A DNA stretch of 33,483 bases from Verrucomicrobiaceae bacterium (GTDB lineage Bacteria > Verrucomicrobiota > Verrucomicrobiia > Verrucomicrobiales > Akkermansiaceae): NCBI GenBank assembly GCA_005787565.1, contig SYAP01000037.1, positions 1-33,483 on the forward strand. The letters are read 5' to 3'. The notes beneath the pieces are model-generated. The model saw only the letters and a list, made by a program, of their open reading frames with translations, did not search any database and was not told where the DNA came from. The translations under genes were made by a program, and so were the position numbers. Positions 8,321 through 18,899 of the stretch are shown piece after piece; the first letter of the stretch is position 1; each line of letters starts with the position of its first letter.

Positions 8321-8870
8321 TTGCAACGGCTCCTCTCCCGCGATGCACTCAAGCCCTTCGCCCTCGGTGAAGGCACCTCTCTCGCCCTCCGCTTCGGCCA
8401 TCGTCTCTCGGTGGATCTCGACTACTTCACCCTTGTCGAATTCCACCTAACACCCTGCTCGAGACGCTGAAGCTCGATGAAACGACCATCCTCTCCGTCG
8501 CAAAAAACTCCTTAAGCCTCGTCTCGCACGGCGTGAAAATCGATCTCATCCGCCACGCATACCATCAGGTCGCACCCATCGACATCATCGAAGGACACCA
8601 ACTCATCTCCGTCCCGGACCTTGCTGCCATGAAGCTCAACGCCATCGCCAATCGAGGATCGAAAAAGGATTTCTATGACCTCGCCGAGCTTCTTCATCAT
8701 CACACGCTCGGCGAAATGCTCCGCTTCTTTTCCACCAAAGATCCCGCCACCGATCCATTCGCCGTCATCCGAGCCTCGCTTGGTTTGAAGATGCCGAACT
8801 CGAACCCGATCCAGCTCCTCTTGCAGCGCAGACCTGGGAACAAATCAAACAGCAGACGCCAAGCCCAAGG
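8279..8870 (+). pseudogene. AbiEii-type nucleotidyltransferase remnant with at least two frameshifts
   Basis: LQRLLSRDALKPFALGEGTSLALRFGHRLSVDLDYFT | NTLLETLKLDETTILSVAKNSLSLVSHGVKIDLIRHAY...AAMKLNAIANRGSKKDFYDLAELL | SLAWFEDAELEPDPAPLAAQTWEQIKQQ read across three frames (shifts near 8440 and 8780). Confidence 0.7.
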
Positions 8871-8951
8871 ATTCACACGGGTCATCCAATCGTTAGAGTT
8901 TTTGGCACTCGACCTCAATGGTGACCGAAGAGTCTTTCGCAAATCTCTTAA

Positions 8952-8983
8952 AATCCGTGTCCATCTGCATTGATCCGTGGTTC
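8952..8983 (+). repeat. AATCCGTGTCCATCTGCATTGATCCGTGGTTC element
   Basis: Internal ATCCGTG reiteration; resembles the 'atccgtgt-catctg-atccgtggtt' type intergenic repeats I recall from various bacterial genomes (from memory, not searched). Confidence 0.4.
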
Positions 8984-9083
8984 GCTTTCCTCTTTGGGCT
9001 GAGACACCCCAACAAGCGCACAGTCCATCATCTACCTGTTGAACCCCTTTTAACTTTCTAACAGTTTTCTGCCACTCCCACGA

Positions 9084-10652
9084 TCACTTCCCTGGCAGAT
9101 GGCCGTGATAGAGGTAGAGCGCGCCGTAGGTCCAGTTCGGCTTGGGCATGCCGGGGAAGTTGGCCCGGTCCATCATCAGCGCGATGTAGGGCGCGGGATA
9201 CCCTGCGGGCAGGGGGATCACGTTGGGCCAGATGCGGGTGCCGTTCTCGTCGTTCCACGGCGGCAGAGTCACCTTCAGTTCACCGGCGGGCTTCAGGTCC
9301 GGATAGGTCCGGAGGTAAATCTTCCGGTCCGCACTGCCGAACAGCGCGAAACGTTGATCGCCGAACTTCTGGATCAGCGTGCCGGTGCTGTCCATCTCCA
9401 CCGGACCGGCCAAACGGGTGAAGCCGCGGTCCCAGTGATCGCTTTCCCACATGCCGGCGCGATAGGTCTTGCCGTGCTCACACAGCAGCAGCCGCCATTT
9501 TCCAGCTTCCTTGTCATACACGCCATGCGGATCCTCATGGGCTCCGTCGAGGCCGATCGGACGCGCCTGCATGATGGAAAATCCCCGCCGCGGATCGCGC
9601 GCCGAAGTGACGGCGAGGATCGTCTTGCCCTCGGCCGTTCCGGCTCCACCCAAAGCGCTGAAACCGGTCGTCCAGCCCCGCCATTCGCCCGACTTGCTGT
9701 CGCGGAAAAGATGGGACGCCAACTCGTTGCGCAGCAGACCATCCGCCATGTCGAAAACGATGATCCCCTCGAAACGCAGATCGAACACCGATGGATTGAG
9801 CGAGAAGACCCCTTGCAGCGGATGCGGCAAACCGCGGCCGCGCACCGTAATGGTGAACCACAGCCGACCCTCGTCGAGAAGCGGCGCGCCTTCCTCATCG
9901 GTGATCGCCCGGATGTCGGCCTGGCCGGATCCAGGGGAGAGATACGAAGAAGCGCCGCCTAACAGGATTGTCGCACCGGGCTTGAGTTCGGTGGCGACGG
10001 CGAAGTCCATCCGCTGAAACCTTTCGCGCTCGCGCAAATCGAGGTGCTTGGCGAAATCCGAGAAACCAACCAAAACCGACCTGCCGGAGGATTCTAACAG
10101 CAGGTTGACTCCCACCGCCGACATCTGGGCGCGTAGAGTGAGGTCCTTGGTCGCGGTGCCTGCCGGAACGGGCCACTCCTTTTCAACCACCTGTTTCCCA
10201 CCCGCGATCACCTGCCAGCGGATCATCGCTGGCTTGCCATCCTTGAACCGCAAACTGGCTGTTAGAGAATTACCATCCTTTGAATCGAGGAAGCTCAACC
10301 CGGCCGATCCATCCCCTTCGGCGTGTTGGATCACCAGATCATGGGTGGCGAAGGGGTTGAAGCCGCCAACCCAGCGCAACGACGCTCCGCCAGCCTCTTT
10401 GGCTTCACCGGAAAGGCTTCCATCCTTCAAGCTCCAGACAACACCCGGTGTCGGCTGCAACTCCGGATGCATCAGATCGAGGTCGACCACCTGCGCGGGT
10501 CGCAGCGAAGCCAGCGGGATGTTTTGCCCGGCATCGAACACCATGCGCGTCACCGCCTGCCTGCGAAACTGGATTTCATCCGGCCGCACCTCGTCCGCCG
10601 AAGCGATGGATGCACAGCAGGAAACGAACAGAACGGTCCGGAAAAAATTCAT
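9084..10652 (-). CDS. Secreted protein with glycoside hydrolase-like beta-propeller (GH43/32-like, tentative)
   Basis: Signal peptide MNFFRTVLFVSCCASIASA; DPHGVYDKEAGKWRLLLCEHGKTYRAGMWESDHWDRGFTRL...YIALMMDRANFPGMPKPNWTYGALYLYHG. Confidence 0.65.
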   Translation of the reverse strand: MNFFRTVLFVSCCASIASADEVRPDEIQFRRQAVTRMVFDAGQNIPLASLRPAQVVDLDLMHPELQPTPGVVWSLKDGSLSGEAKEAGGASLRWVGGFNPFATHDLVIQHAEGDGSAGLSFLDSKDGNSLTASLRFKDGKPAMIRWQVIAGGKQVVEKEWPVPAGTATKDLTLRAQMSAVGVNLLLESSGRSVLVGFSDFAKHLDLRERERFQRMDFAVATELKPGATILLGGASSYLSPGSGQADIRAITDEEGAPLLDEGRLWFTITVRGRGLPHPLQGVFSLNPSVFDLRFEGIIVFDMADGLLRNELASHLFRDSKSGEWRGWTTGFSALGGAGTAEGKTILAVTSARDPRRGFSIMQARPIGLDGAHEDPHGVYDKEAGKWRLLLCEHGKTYRAGMWESDHWDRGFTRLAGPVEMDSTGTLIQKFGDQRFALFGSADRKIYLRTYPDLKPAGELKVTLPPWNDENGTRIWPNVIPLPAGYPAPYIALMMDRANFPGMPKPNWTYGALYLYHGHLPGK

Positions 10653-10915
10653 GGATTCGTGGGTTGTTAGGCGGGTTGGGCAAACGTGAGGAGGAGGCAC
10701 TCCTGTTGCCGTCACCATCCTTTCCGATCCGGGGCCCTCGGATCAAGCCGGTTTGAAGGTGGAAGATTCCTCAAACGAATCCTCCGTCGATTGCCAGACC
10801 CGCCTTCATGAAACATGCGGTCGTCGTTTTGCGCGGGGAGGCCGAAACCTGGCGACCGGTCTTGCATCCGGGAAATCATGAGCGTTCTTTCCTTTAGTCC
10901 CTTCAAGCCCGATGG

Positions 10916-11038
10916 TTAGAAAACCGGACACAGGGAATCAGGCCGTGCGGCGGAGGCGGTGGAACAGACAGAAGACGCGGCGATGATCCCGATGGCCAGG
11001 GAGGTGATGGCGTTGCCTCGGAAGATGGAAGATTTCAT
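10916..11038 (-). CDS. Possible 40-aa secreted micropeptide
   Basis: MKSSIFRGNAITSLAIGIIAASSVCSTASAARPDSLCPVF*: positive N-region, hydrophobic core, AxA-type cleavage site. Confidence 0.35.
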   Translation of the reverse strand: MKSSIFRGNAITSLAIGIIAASSVCSTASAARPDSLCPVF

Positions 11039-11381
11039 GGCTGATTGTGGTCGAGCTCGAACAGGTTCGCTCTCTAACGATGGCCGCGTCAGGCTTCGGA
11101 CGGATGGTTCCGAAGGTCCCCGAAACGGTGCAAACCGCAGCGGGGAACGCGCCTTTCATCCCATTCGATCCGCTAAAGTTTGCTGCGGGGAAACGAGCAT
11201 GGCGCGTGCCAAAGCGGCGACGCAAGGCAATTCTGTTAGTTTGATCGAACGCTTTCCCGCGTGTTGCGCGGAGGATGGGGTGCGGGTGAAATCGGTAAGC
11301 GGCTGAAGATGTGTGACCATGCGCCCGTATCATCCAATCGCGCTGGGCGGACAAAGGTGATGTTTTTTCATCCGCACAAGG

Positions 11382-13934
11382 TCACGGCGAGTATTTCACC
11401 TCGAAACGTCCAAACGCGCGGGGCGGTCCGGGCGGCAGGAAAAAGGAATAACTCGCCCTTTCGTAGTTCGCGTTCAGTGCCTGGCTCGAAATGATGATCT
11501 GCGTGGTAACCGGGGCGAAATCGAGGCCGGTGCCGGTCTGGAGTTCATAGTCAAACAAGCTGGTGCCGATGCGGCGGATCGTGCGTGCCTGCACCTGATA
11601 GCCGTTGCCCGCAGGGCTGATGGTGATGCTCGGCAGGCCGGAGATATCCCGGGCGGGATTGCGAAACTGACGTTTGTCCGGAACTCCAGGGTTCAGGTTG
11701 AAGGCCATTTCCTGCCAGTTCAACACGCCATCAAGATCGGGATCGGACTCGGGCAGAAGATTGTTTCCACTCAGACCGAAGGAGGCGCAGTAGCTGGCCA
11801 CGGTGACATCCACCGTTTCACTCCACAGGATGTGATCGCCCTTCAGGCTCGCCGTGAAAAGGTCGGCGCGGCCATCGCCATTGAAATCCGCAGCAACGAT
11901 GGCTTTGGTGTATTGAGGGCGGATGGAGAGAGCGGATTGGGTGAAAACGCCGCTGCCGTTGTTCGTCCATACCGTGTCCGCTTGCTCACCGAGCGAACCT
12001 TGGGCCAACCACAGGTCGAGGTCGCCATCGGCATCGCGATCGAGAAATACCGCGCCGCTGCCGTAGTTTCCGCTGAAGATCTGCGGCGACGCCGTGAACG
12101 TGCCGCTGCCATTGTTCATCCACAACTGGGTTGCGGCGTTGCCATTGACTTGCAGGAGATCAAGATCGCCATCTTCATCGACGTCAGCCAACTCCACCGC
12201 CAGCGTGGTGCCGATGCCCAGGTTCTGGCCGGTGGTGGTGAAATGGTTAGAACCACTCCGCAGCCAGACGGTGGAAGGCTCGTAGTAATTGCCGGCGACG
12301 ACGTCGGGAAGGTTGTCGCCATTGAGGTCGCCGACGGCGATGGCGTAGGTCGAGCCCGCGCCAAATTGATCGAGAATCGTGAACTGGCCGCTGCCGTTGT
12401 TTCGATAAATCTGGTTCTGGCCGGGAGTGGTGAAATGGGTGCGGTTGCCGACGATCGCATCGAGGTCACCATCGCCATCGATGTCATGAACCGCGACGGC
12501 ACTGCCGCTGGAGATGCCGATTTCCTGCGGAGTGGCGGTGAACTGGCCGTTGCCATCGCCGAGCCACAAGCGGTCGGGCGCGGTGGGGTTGTTGATCACC
12601 AGCAGGTCGGCATGGCCATCGCCATTGAAATCCCCGGCACCGACCGCGTTGTTTTGCGGGTTGTTTTCATGGATGAGGACACCGGTTTCACGAAAGTCAC
12701 CGCCGCCGTCATTTTCTAACAACTGCACGATACCATTACTGGTGCCAATCGCGATGTCGGCATCACCATCATCATCAAAATCAAGCGCGGCACAGCTCGT
12801 CGCCACCACCCCGCCGAGGCGCTGGCCGGAATCCTTGATCGGACCTCCTTGATTGATCGGAACCCGCTTCCAGACTTCGGAAGGGGCACCGTTCTTGGTT
12901 AGATAATAGTCCTGATCGCCATCGCCATCGAGGTCGGCGATGGCGATATCGATCGACCCCGTCTGGCCGAGTGGAGCGGCGCTGTTGGTGAAAACGCCAC
13001 TGCCGTTGTTCCGCCATACCTCGGTGGGCTCGGTGTTGAGGTTACCGACGATGGCGTCGATGTCACCATCCGCATCGATATCCGTGAGCGTCACCCGGAA
13101 CGAGTAGCTCATCCCCAAGGCCTGACCACTGTTGGAAAAAACGCCGCTGCCATTGTTGAACCAAACCTCGTTGGCGAGACCGCCGCTCATTCCGTTGGCG
13201 ATGAAGGCATCGCGGTCGCCATCGCCATCGAGATCCGCGAAGGAGATGTCGAAGCTGCTGGAGGCACCGATGATGGAGGGACTGAGGGTGAAGATGGCGG
13301 AGCCATTGTTCAGCCAAAGGGTGTTGTTGCCATTGTTGGCGAGAGCGATGTCGAGGTGGCCGTCGCCATTCACATCAGCCACCTTGCAGCCTGGGGTGAA
13401 CTGCATGCCAAGAGTCTGTCCACTATTGAAAAACACGCCGTTGCCGTTGTTGAGCCAGACCTCCGTGGGGTGGCTTGATGAATTGGCAGGGATGACGGCA
13501 TCCATGTCCCCATCGGAGTCGAGATCCGCCAGGGCGAGGGCACGACGTGACGCGAAGCCGCTGATGAGCTGGCCGCTGTTAGAGAAATTGCCGTCTCCAT
13601 CATTGAACCACACTTCGCATTGGGCGAGGTGGCGGGCGAGAAACAGATCGAGGTCGCCATCACCATCTAGGTCCGCCATTTGAACGGCACCGGCGGACGG
13701 CAGCAGTGATGCGGTGGGGCTGATCTCGAATTTTCCCGAGCCATCATTGACCAACAAATAACTGGAATCGTTCTGATGGCTCGTGCAGGCATCAATGTCG
13801 CCATCGCCATCGATATCACCAAGGGCGCTGCTGAAGGCGGTGGTGCCTTTGATCGGTTGCTCCCAGAGGATGCTGAGATCCGCGCGGGCGGAAAATGCCG
13901 CGGCGAAAAATAGGGCGGGATGGAGGAGTTTCAT
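11382..13934 (-). CDS. Secreted FG-GAP/VCBS repeat protein
   Basis: Signal peptide MKLLHPALFFAAAFSARA; more than a dozen repeats of the type DLDGDGDLDLFLAR...EVWFNDGDGNFSNSGQ. Confidence 0.9.
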   Translation of the reverse strand: MKLLHPALFFAAAFSARADLSILWEQPIKGTTAFSSALGDIDGDGDIDACTSHQNDSSYLLVNDGSGKFEISPTASLLPSAGAVQMADLDGDGDLDLFLARHLAQCEVWFNDGDGNFSNSGQLISGFASRRALALADLDSDGDMDAVIPANSSSHPTEVWLNNGNGVFFNSGQTLGMQFTPGCKVADVNGDGHLDIALANNGNNTLWLNNGSAIFTLSPSIIGASSSFDISFADLDGDGDRDAFIANGMSGGLANEVWFNNGSGVFSNSGQALGMSYSFRVTLTDIDADGDIDAIVGNLNTEPTEVWRNNGSGVFTNSAAPLGQTGSIDIAIADLDGDGDQDYYLTKNGAPSEVWKRVPINQGGPIKDSGQRLGGVVATSCAALDFDDDGDADIAIGTSNGIVQLLENDGGGDFRETGVLIHENNPQNNAVGAGDFNGDGHADLLVINNPTAPDRLWLGDGNGQFTATPQEIGISSGSAVAVHDIDGDGDLDAIVGNRTHFTTPGQNQIYRNNGSGQFTILDQFGAGSTYAIAVGDLNGDNLPDVVAGNYYEPSTVWLRSGSNHFTTTGQNLGIGTTLAVELADVDEDGDLDLLQVNGNAATQLWMNNGSGTFTASPQIFSGNYGSGAVFLDRDADGDLDLWLAQGSLGEQADTVWTNNGSGVFTQSALSIRPQYTKAIVAADFNGDGRADLFTASLKGDHILWSETVDVTVASYCASFGLSGNNLLPESDPDLDGVLNWQEMAFNLNPGVPDKRQFRNPARDISGLPSITISPAGNGYQVQARTIRRIGTSLFDYELQTGTGLDFAPVTTQIIISSQALNANYERASYSFFLPPGPPRAFGRFEVKYSP

Positions 13935-16900
13935 GGGGCGTAGGCCGGGGTGAGGCGGTAGAATTGCTTCTGCTGGCCGGGGAGGATGAAGGGGTTGAGA
14001 TAGAGGAGTTCGCCGGAGCTGTTAGGGAAGACGTCGAGGTTTTCCGATGGGACGGGGTCCCAATCTTCAAGCGTGCCGGATTTCTCGATCGGCGCGGCCC
14101 AGCCCTCGGCGGCAGCGAGGTCGGAGCGGGAGAAACTCAGGGTCGGCGCGCCTGTGAGAGGATGGGTGGTCATCTGCAAAGCGATGCTGTTAGGCGCGAA
14201 GGGATCGGTGCCGTGGTAGAACTCGGTGGCGAGGTCGAGGCCGTCGTTGTCGCTGTCTTCATCGGCATCGAGCTGGTGCCATTTGAGGTGATCCTGCCAT
14301 GAGCCGATGATTTCCTTTGGCACGAACTCGATCTGGTAGTGTTCCTGCGGCGTCGCTGCGGCGAGAGTGCCGGGGGCGAAGAATGGCGGGGCGAGGGTGA
14401 GGTCGTGGGCGGTGAAATTGAAGGACAGCGAGCCACCTGAGAAAGCCCCGACATCGGCGAGCGAGAAGACGCGCGGGTAGATGTAGTGGGATCCGGTGGC
14501 TGGGTTCGGATCATCAATGTCGGACTGCGCGGCATTCGAGAGATCGTGAAAACGCAGCAGGCCCTCCATGGGAAGTTTCATCACGAGGCGGGCGTTGACG
14601 TTCTGCGGTTGGAAGCCGCCCTGGGGATCGTGACCGCCGGGCCAGGGCAGGATGGAGCGGGTGTTGCCGGAAGTGAGGATGCCATCGGCCGCCGGGCGGA
14701 TGGCCGCGAGGGTTTCCGCGCCCGTGCCGGTGTGGAGGGCGAAGCGGTCGATTTCCAGATCGCGCGAAACGCGCAAGGTGTAGCCGGCTTGGCCACTGGA
14801 GAGACCGAGAACGAAAGTGCCGACACCGATCTGCCCGCAGCCCCACAGGTGACCATCGTGCCAGGTAAGGTCGCGCATGACATCGAAGACCGTTTCGCCG
14901 CCGGTGGGAATCGGGCGGGTGGGTGCGATGGCATCGCCGGCGCCTTCGGCATCGATGGAGCCGTAGAGAATGCCGCCGAGCGATTCGCCGCTGGCGGAGA
15001 ATTTCGCGAGGAGTTGCTGCGGGAGCTTGTCGAGCACGTTGGCACCCCAGTTTCCACCGGCGCAGAGATTCCCTTCATCGTCCTCCGCCACCGGTCCGAG
15101 GATGCTGGAGCGCGGGCCGCTGTTGAGTGCGGTGGCCCAGAGCGGTTCGCCGCTGTCGCCATCGACTTTCATGATGAAACCAAGCCCCGGCGAGGCCAGC
15201 GAGGGATCGATCTGCCCGCTGAGGATGACGTCGCCCGCCGCAGTGGTGGCAAGGCGGAGGGTCTCGACGTAGGGCTCGACGCCTGCCACGAGGTCGGCCG
15301 CGTAGCGTTTGATCCAAAGGATGTTTCCGGAGTCATCGCATTTCACCAGGAATGGCTGGCGCGGACTACTATCGATGCCGTAGAAGCCACCGGTGAAATA
15401 CTCCAACTGCCCTGGAACCGAGGCGGGGCGGGCGACGAGATCGCCGATCACGATCTGGGTGAAGGGGATGCCCTCACCGCTCGGAGCAATGCGCTGGGCG
15501 ACCCACTGGCGGACGCCGTCGCCATCGTGCCGGGCGATGGCGAAGCCTTCGGTGCTGAGGGTGACAAAGCCGCCGTCGGGATGCGCGATGGCATCCTTCA
15601 TCAAGGGCACGGAGTTGAGCAGGGTCCATTTCAGCTCGCCCTCGGCCGAGTAGCGCGAGAGGTCGCGCCCGCCGCCGACGATGAGGTCGGTGGAACCGGC
15701 GAGCGGGACGATGAACTGCCGGCCCGGATCATCCGGCGTATCGAAGAAAGCCAGCGCACGCGCCCAGCGGGTGTCGCGCCCACCGATGGGTCGCAGGCCG
15801 GGATTGTCGGGCAGGGTGATGTTTCGCGCCGCGGGACCGGGAGGGAGCAGCGGGCCACCCGCATCGATGGAAAAGATGGGCAGCGTGGCCAGCGTGGTTT
15901 CTTCATCGACGAAATCCAAGCCGAGGAAGGCGAACTCGACGCCGCCGGTGACATCCAGCGCGCCATCGAGCTTCCACCAGGGATCGCCTGCGGGAGTCAG
16001 CTCGAACTCGCCGCCGAGACGGGCGCCGATGGTGGGTCCGCCGCTGAAACCGCCGCCGCCGAGCGCGCAAAAGAGTTCCAGCTTGGCCCAAGCGGAAACG
16101 CTGGCATCGAGCTGGCTGAAGATGGCCGGTGCGGAGACGGTCGGCGGGGTGGTCTCCACGTCCTGATCGTAGAAGGGCTGGCCATCGATGTAGCCGGCGG
16201 TGGCGGTGAAACTCAGCGAGGACTGGACGGGAACGCTGAGGCTGTCAGGCGCGTTCACGGCGGCTCCGAGCGAAAGCGAGAGGTTCGACGTGAAGGTCAG
16301 GCCGGAGGGGAGGTAGAGGGAGAAGAGCGGCACGGAGAAGAGCTGCTCCTCTTGCTCTGTTAGAGGAGCGGATTGGTTGTCGGCCGCGCCCCGGGTTTCA
16401 ACGAGCAGCGTGGTCTCGGCATCGAAGCGGGTGGTGACGAGGAATTTCCGGACGCTGAACTCGTTGATCTGGATTTCCACATCGAAGCTGCGCGGCTTGA
16501 AGAACAGCGAGCCGGAGAGATCGATGGCATCGCCGATGCGGACGCGGTTGAAATGCACCGGATGGGGGGTGGTGACGGGATTGCCCTCGATGCCGGCGTT
16601 CACGCCGAAACCGCTGGGGCTGGTGGCATCGACGGTGCTGCGGATGGTGCCGTGTTTCACCAGATGGAGCAGCGTGTAAGGTTCATCGATGGCCTCGCCC
16701 TCACCGTCGTACAGTGTGAGTGGCAAGGCGGTATAATAGCGGTCCACGCCGCCGAATTCGGTGATGCGCTCGGCCTCGACGACCTCGCCGATGAGCATGG
16801 GGAGTTCCAGCTCGAAGGGGTGTTGTGAGAATCTTCCGCCGAAACCGGAGTTGATCAGTCCCGAGTGGGCGAGCGACTCGCGGACGAGTGCAAAGGCGAA

Positions 16901-18121
16901 TTCCTCCTCGTGCTCTAACAGAATGGTGTAAGGCGAGATGATCGGGTTGTCGAAAGCGCGGGGGCTGATGCCCGGAAGCCAGTTGTTGAGAAGGAATTCG
17001 GCGCGTGTGGGAGTGATGAGGTCCACCGGATAGCGGAAGACCCACAACTCGCAGCCGCGGGTGGTGAAGCGCGAGCCATCGAGAATGGAGGCGCGCAGCG
17101 CGGCGGCGCCAGCATTGGGCACGCGGAGCTGGATGGTGGCGCTGGAGGCATCCGGCGCGGCATCGTCCTCGGCGGGAATGCCGGAAAAGCGGATCGTGTC
17201 GTTTGTCGGCAGAGTCTGGATTTCCGGCCCGCCGGGAAAGGTCGGGCGGAGGGTAAGCTCGACATTGTTCCAAGGGCAGGCCGAGTCGTTCTGGAGTTGG
17301 GCGGTGACCAGCATTTCCGTGAGCCCGCCGCCGACCGGGGTTTCGCTGAGGATCACGGGGTTGATGACCGTTAGATCCGGTGAATCGACGAGGATGGTGC
17401 CGACTTTCGGATGCGTGTGACTGCCCTCTGCGGTGACCGGCGCGGGATCCTGGGCGGTGCCGACATCGAGCGCGAAGGAGATCGTGCGGTCGGTGGCCCC
17501 TGGAGCCAGCAGGCCGCTGCGGGTGAGCGTGGCGGTCACGCGGTATTCGCCGGGTGCGAGGGTTTGCGTGAAACTGAAGCGGCGGTCGGGGGCGACCGTG
17601 GTGTCATCGACGCTGAAGACCACGACCCAGTTGTCGAGGCCCTGCTGCCGTTCAATGCTGACGGCGCCGGTGGCGTTGGCGCCGATCAGGCCATCGAGCG
17701 TGACCGGCTCGGCGCTGGTGATGATGTTGAATCGCTGGCGCAGGGCGGACTCCACGTTTTCGGTGACGGTGACCGGCAGCGCTGGGTTCGGCGTCCAGTT
17801 GCCGCTGGCGGCGGCGGTGTTTTTCGAGGAGACGCTGCCGAGCACTTGCAGGTAGGTCGTGCCGTGGGGCCGCACGCTCATCACGGCGAGGGTGTTGAGT
17901 GTGACGACGGCCTGGAGGGATCCGTCGGGCGAGGTGGCATCGAGGTTTTCCACCCCGCCCAGCGCGCTGATGACCGTGCCGGCATCGGCGGGCGTGGCGC
18001 TGTCTGTTAGATTGCCGATGAAAGCGGTGAGGGTGGCCTCGGTGGCGGAGTAAGAGACGCCTTTCTCGACGTCGGCGTGGAGGGAAAGAGCAAGGGCCAG
18101 CAGGAAAATCGTGGAGCGCAT
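13931..18121 (-). CDS. Very large secreted hypothetical protein (1396 aa) with beta-propeller-like region
   Basis: MRSTIFLLALALSLHADVEKG signal; 4-bp ATGA overlap with downstream FG-GAP gene, so probably one operon. Confidence 0.8.
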   Translation of the reverse strand: MRSTIFLLALALSLHADVEKGVSYSATEATLTAFIGNLTDSATPADAGTVISALGGVENLDATSPDGSLQAVVTLNTLAVMSVRPHGTTYLQVLGSVSSKNTAAASGNWTPNPALPVTVTENVESALRQRFNIITSAEPVTLDGLIGANATGAVSIERQQGLDNWVVVFSVDDTTVAPDRRFSFTQTLAPGEYRVTATLTRSGLLAPGATDRTISFALDVGTAQDPAPVTAEGSHTHPKVGTILVDSPDLTVINPVILSETPVGGGLTEMLVTAQLQNDSACPWNNVELTLRPTFPGGPEIQTLPTNDTIRFSGIPAEDDAAPDASSATIQLRVPNAGAAALRASILDGSRFTTRGCELWVFRYPVDLITPTRAEFLLNNWLPGISPRAFDNPIISPYTILLEHEEEFAFALVRESLAHSGLINSGFGGRFSQHPFELELPMLIGEVVEAERITEFGGVDRYYTALPLTLYDGEGEAIDEPYTLLHLVKHGTIRSTVDATSPSGFGVNAGIEGNPVTTPHPVHFNRVRIGDAIDLSGSLFFKPRSFDVEIQINEFSVRKFLVTTRFDAETTLLVETRGAADNQSAPLTEQEEQLFSVPLFSLYLPSGLTFTSNLSLSLGAAVNAPDSLSVPVQSSLSFTATAGYIDGQPFYDQDVETTPPTVSAPAIFSQLDASVSAWAKLELFCALGGGGFSGGPTIGARLGGEFELTPAGDPWWKLDGALDVTGGVEFAFLGLDFVDEETTLATLPIFSIDAGGPLLPPGPAARNITLPDNPGLRPIGGRDTRWARALAFFDTPDDPGRQFIVPLAGSTDLIVGGGRDLSRYSAEGELKWTLLNSVPLMKDAIAHPDGGFVTLSTEGFAIARHDGDGVRQWVAQRIAPSGEGIPFTQIVIGDLVARPASVPGQLEYFTGGFYGIDSSPRQPFLVKCDDSGNILWIKRYAADLVAGVEPYVETLRLATTAAGDVILSGQIDPSLASPGLGFIMKVDGDSGEPLWATALNSGPRSSILGPVAEDDEGNLCAGGNWGANVLDKLPQQLLAKFSASGESLGGILYGSIDAEGAGDAIAPTRPIPTGGETVFDVMRDLTWHDGHLWGCGQIGVGTFVLGLSSGQAGYTLRVSRDLEIDRFALHTGTGAETLAAIRPAADGILTSGNTRSILPWPGGHDPQGGFQPQNVNARLVMKLPMEGLLRFHDLSNAAQSDIDDPNPATGSHYIYPRVFSLADVGAFSGGSLSFNFTAHDLTLAPPFFAPGTLAAATPQEHYQIEFVPKEIIGSWQDHLKWHQLDADEDSDNDGLDLATEFYHGTDPFAPNSIALQMTTHPLTGAPTLSFSRSDLAAAEGWAAPIEKSGTLEDWDPVPSENLDVFPNSSGELLYLNPFILPGQQKQFYRLTPAYAP

Positions 18122-18311
18122 AGTTGGGGAAAGATTTCCGGCCAAGACGCGGCGGGCGGCGGGTTGTTTCGTGAAAATGTTGGAAGTTTTTCCTGAAACA
18201 GAATGGAAGATGATGCGTCTGGGCTGGCTGATGGAGCTTGTCATCGGATCTCTGGTCCCTCAGACCCTCGGCAACTCCGTGTCTCGAAAACGGACACGGG
18301 ACTGCTGGATC

Positions 18312-18899
18312 ATGGAAGGTAAGGAGAGCAACCCGCATGAGGACACCCGCTGGCAATTTCTGCTGGAAGGGGTGCGGGCAGGCGACGCAGCGGCGGAAAG
18401 GCAACTGGTGGAGGATCTTTATCCGCGGGTGGCGGGCATCATCCAATCGCTGCGTCCGCGGCGTGAGCTGGTGGAGGATCTGGCGCAGGAGGTGTTTCTG
18501 CGGATGTTTTCAAGGCTGGCGCAGTATCGCTGCGGTTCGTTTGTCTCGTGGGTTGACGCGATCACGCGGCGGGTTTGCTATGATGCGCTGCGCAAACAGA
18601 AGGTAAGGCCGGAGTGGCGGTTTGCGGATTTTCCGGAGGATCCCGCGGAGATGGTGGCGGAGGCCGGCGAAGGGGATGGGGCTTCGAGGGAATCGGCCGA
18701 TTTGTTAGAAAAGCTGTTCGCGCGGATGGACTCGGCGCAGGTGTGGTTGCTGCGTGAGGTGGAGTTGCGTGGCCGGACCACCGATGATCTGGCGCGGGAG
18801 ATGGGGTGGACGAAGGTGGCGACGAGGCTGAGACTGATGAGGGCGAGACGTTTGCTTGCGAAAACTTATCAAACGATCATGAAAGGAGAAACCCAATGA
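18312..18899 (+). CDS. ECF-type RNA polymerase sigma factor
   Basis: LVEDLAQEVFLRMFSRLAQYR (region 2), WVDAITRRVCYDALRKQK, LLREVELRGRTTDDLAREMGWTKVATRLRLMRARRLL (region 4 HTH). Confidence 0.85.
   Translation: MEGKESNPHEDTRWQFLLEGVRAGDAAAERQLVEDLYPRVAGIIQSLRPRRELVEDLAQEVFLRMFSRLAQYRCGSFVSWVDAITRRVCYDALRKQKVRPEWRFADFPEDPAEMVAEAGEGDGASRESADLLEKLFARMDSAQVWLLREVELRGRTTDDLAREMGWTKVATRLRLMRARRLLAKTYQTIMKGETQ

Noticed and set aside
10938-11354. 138-aa minus-strand ORF
   Set aside because: Low-complexity His/Arg-rich translation; the overlapping 40-aa signal-peptide ORF is more credible.
11832-13683. Regular DNA repeats such as GTCGCCATCGCCATCGAGGTC that might look like a CRISPR or satellite array
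   Set aside because: They encode the D-x-DGDGD motif of FG-GAP repeats in frame; spacing follows protein repeats.
14486-16363. 625-aa plus-strand ORF
   Set aside because: Antisense to the 1396-aa secreted protein, whose frame has a signal peptide and operon overlap.
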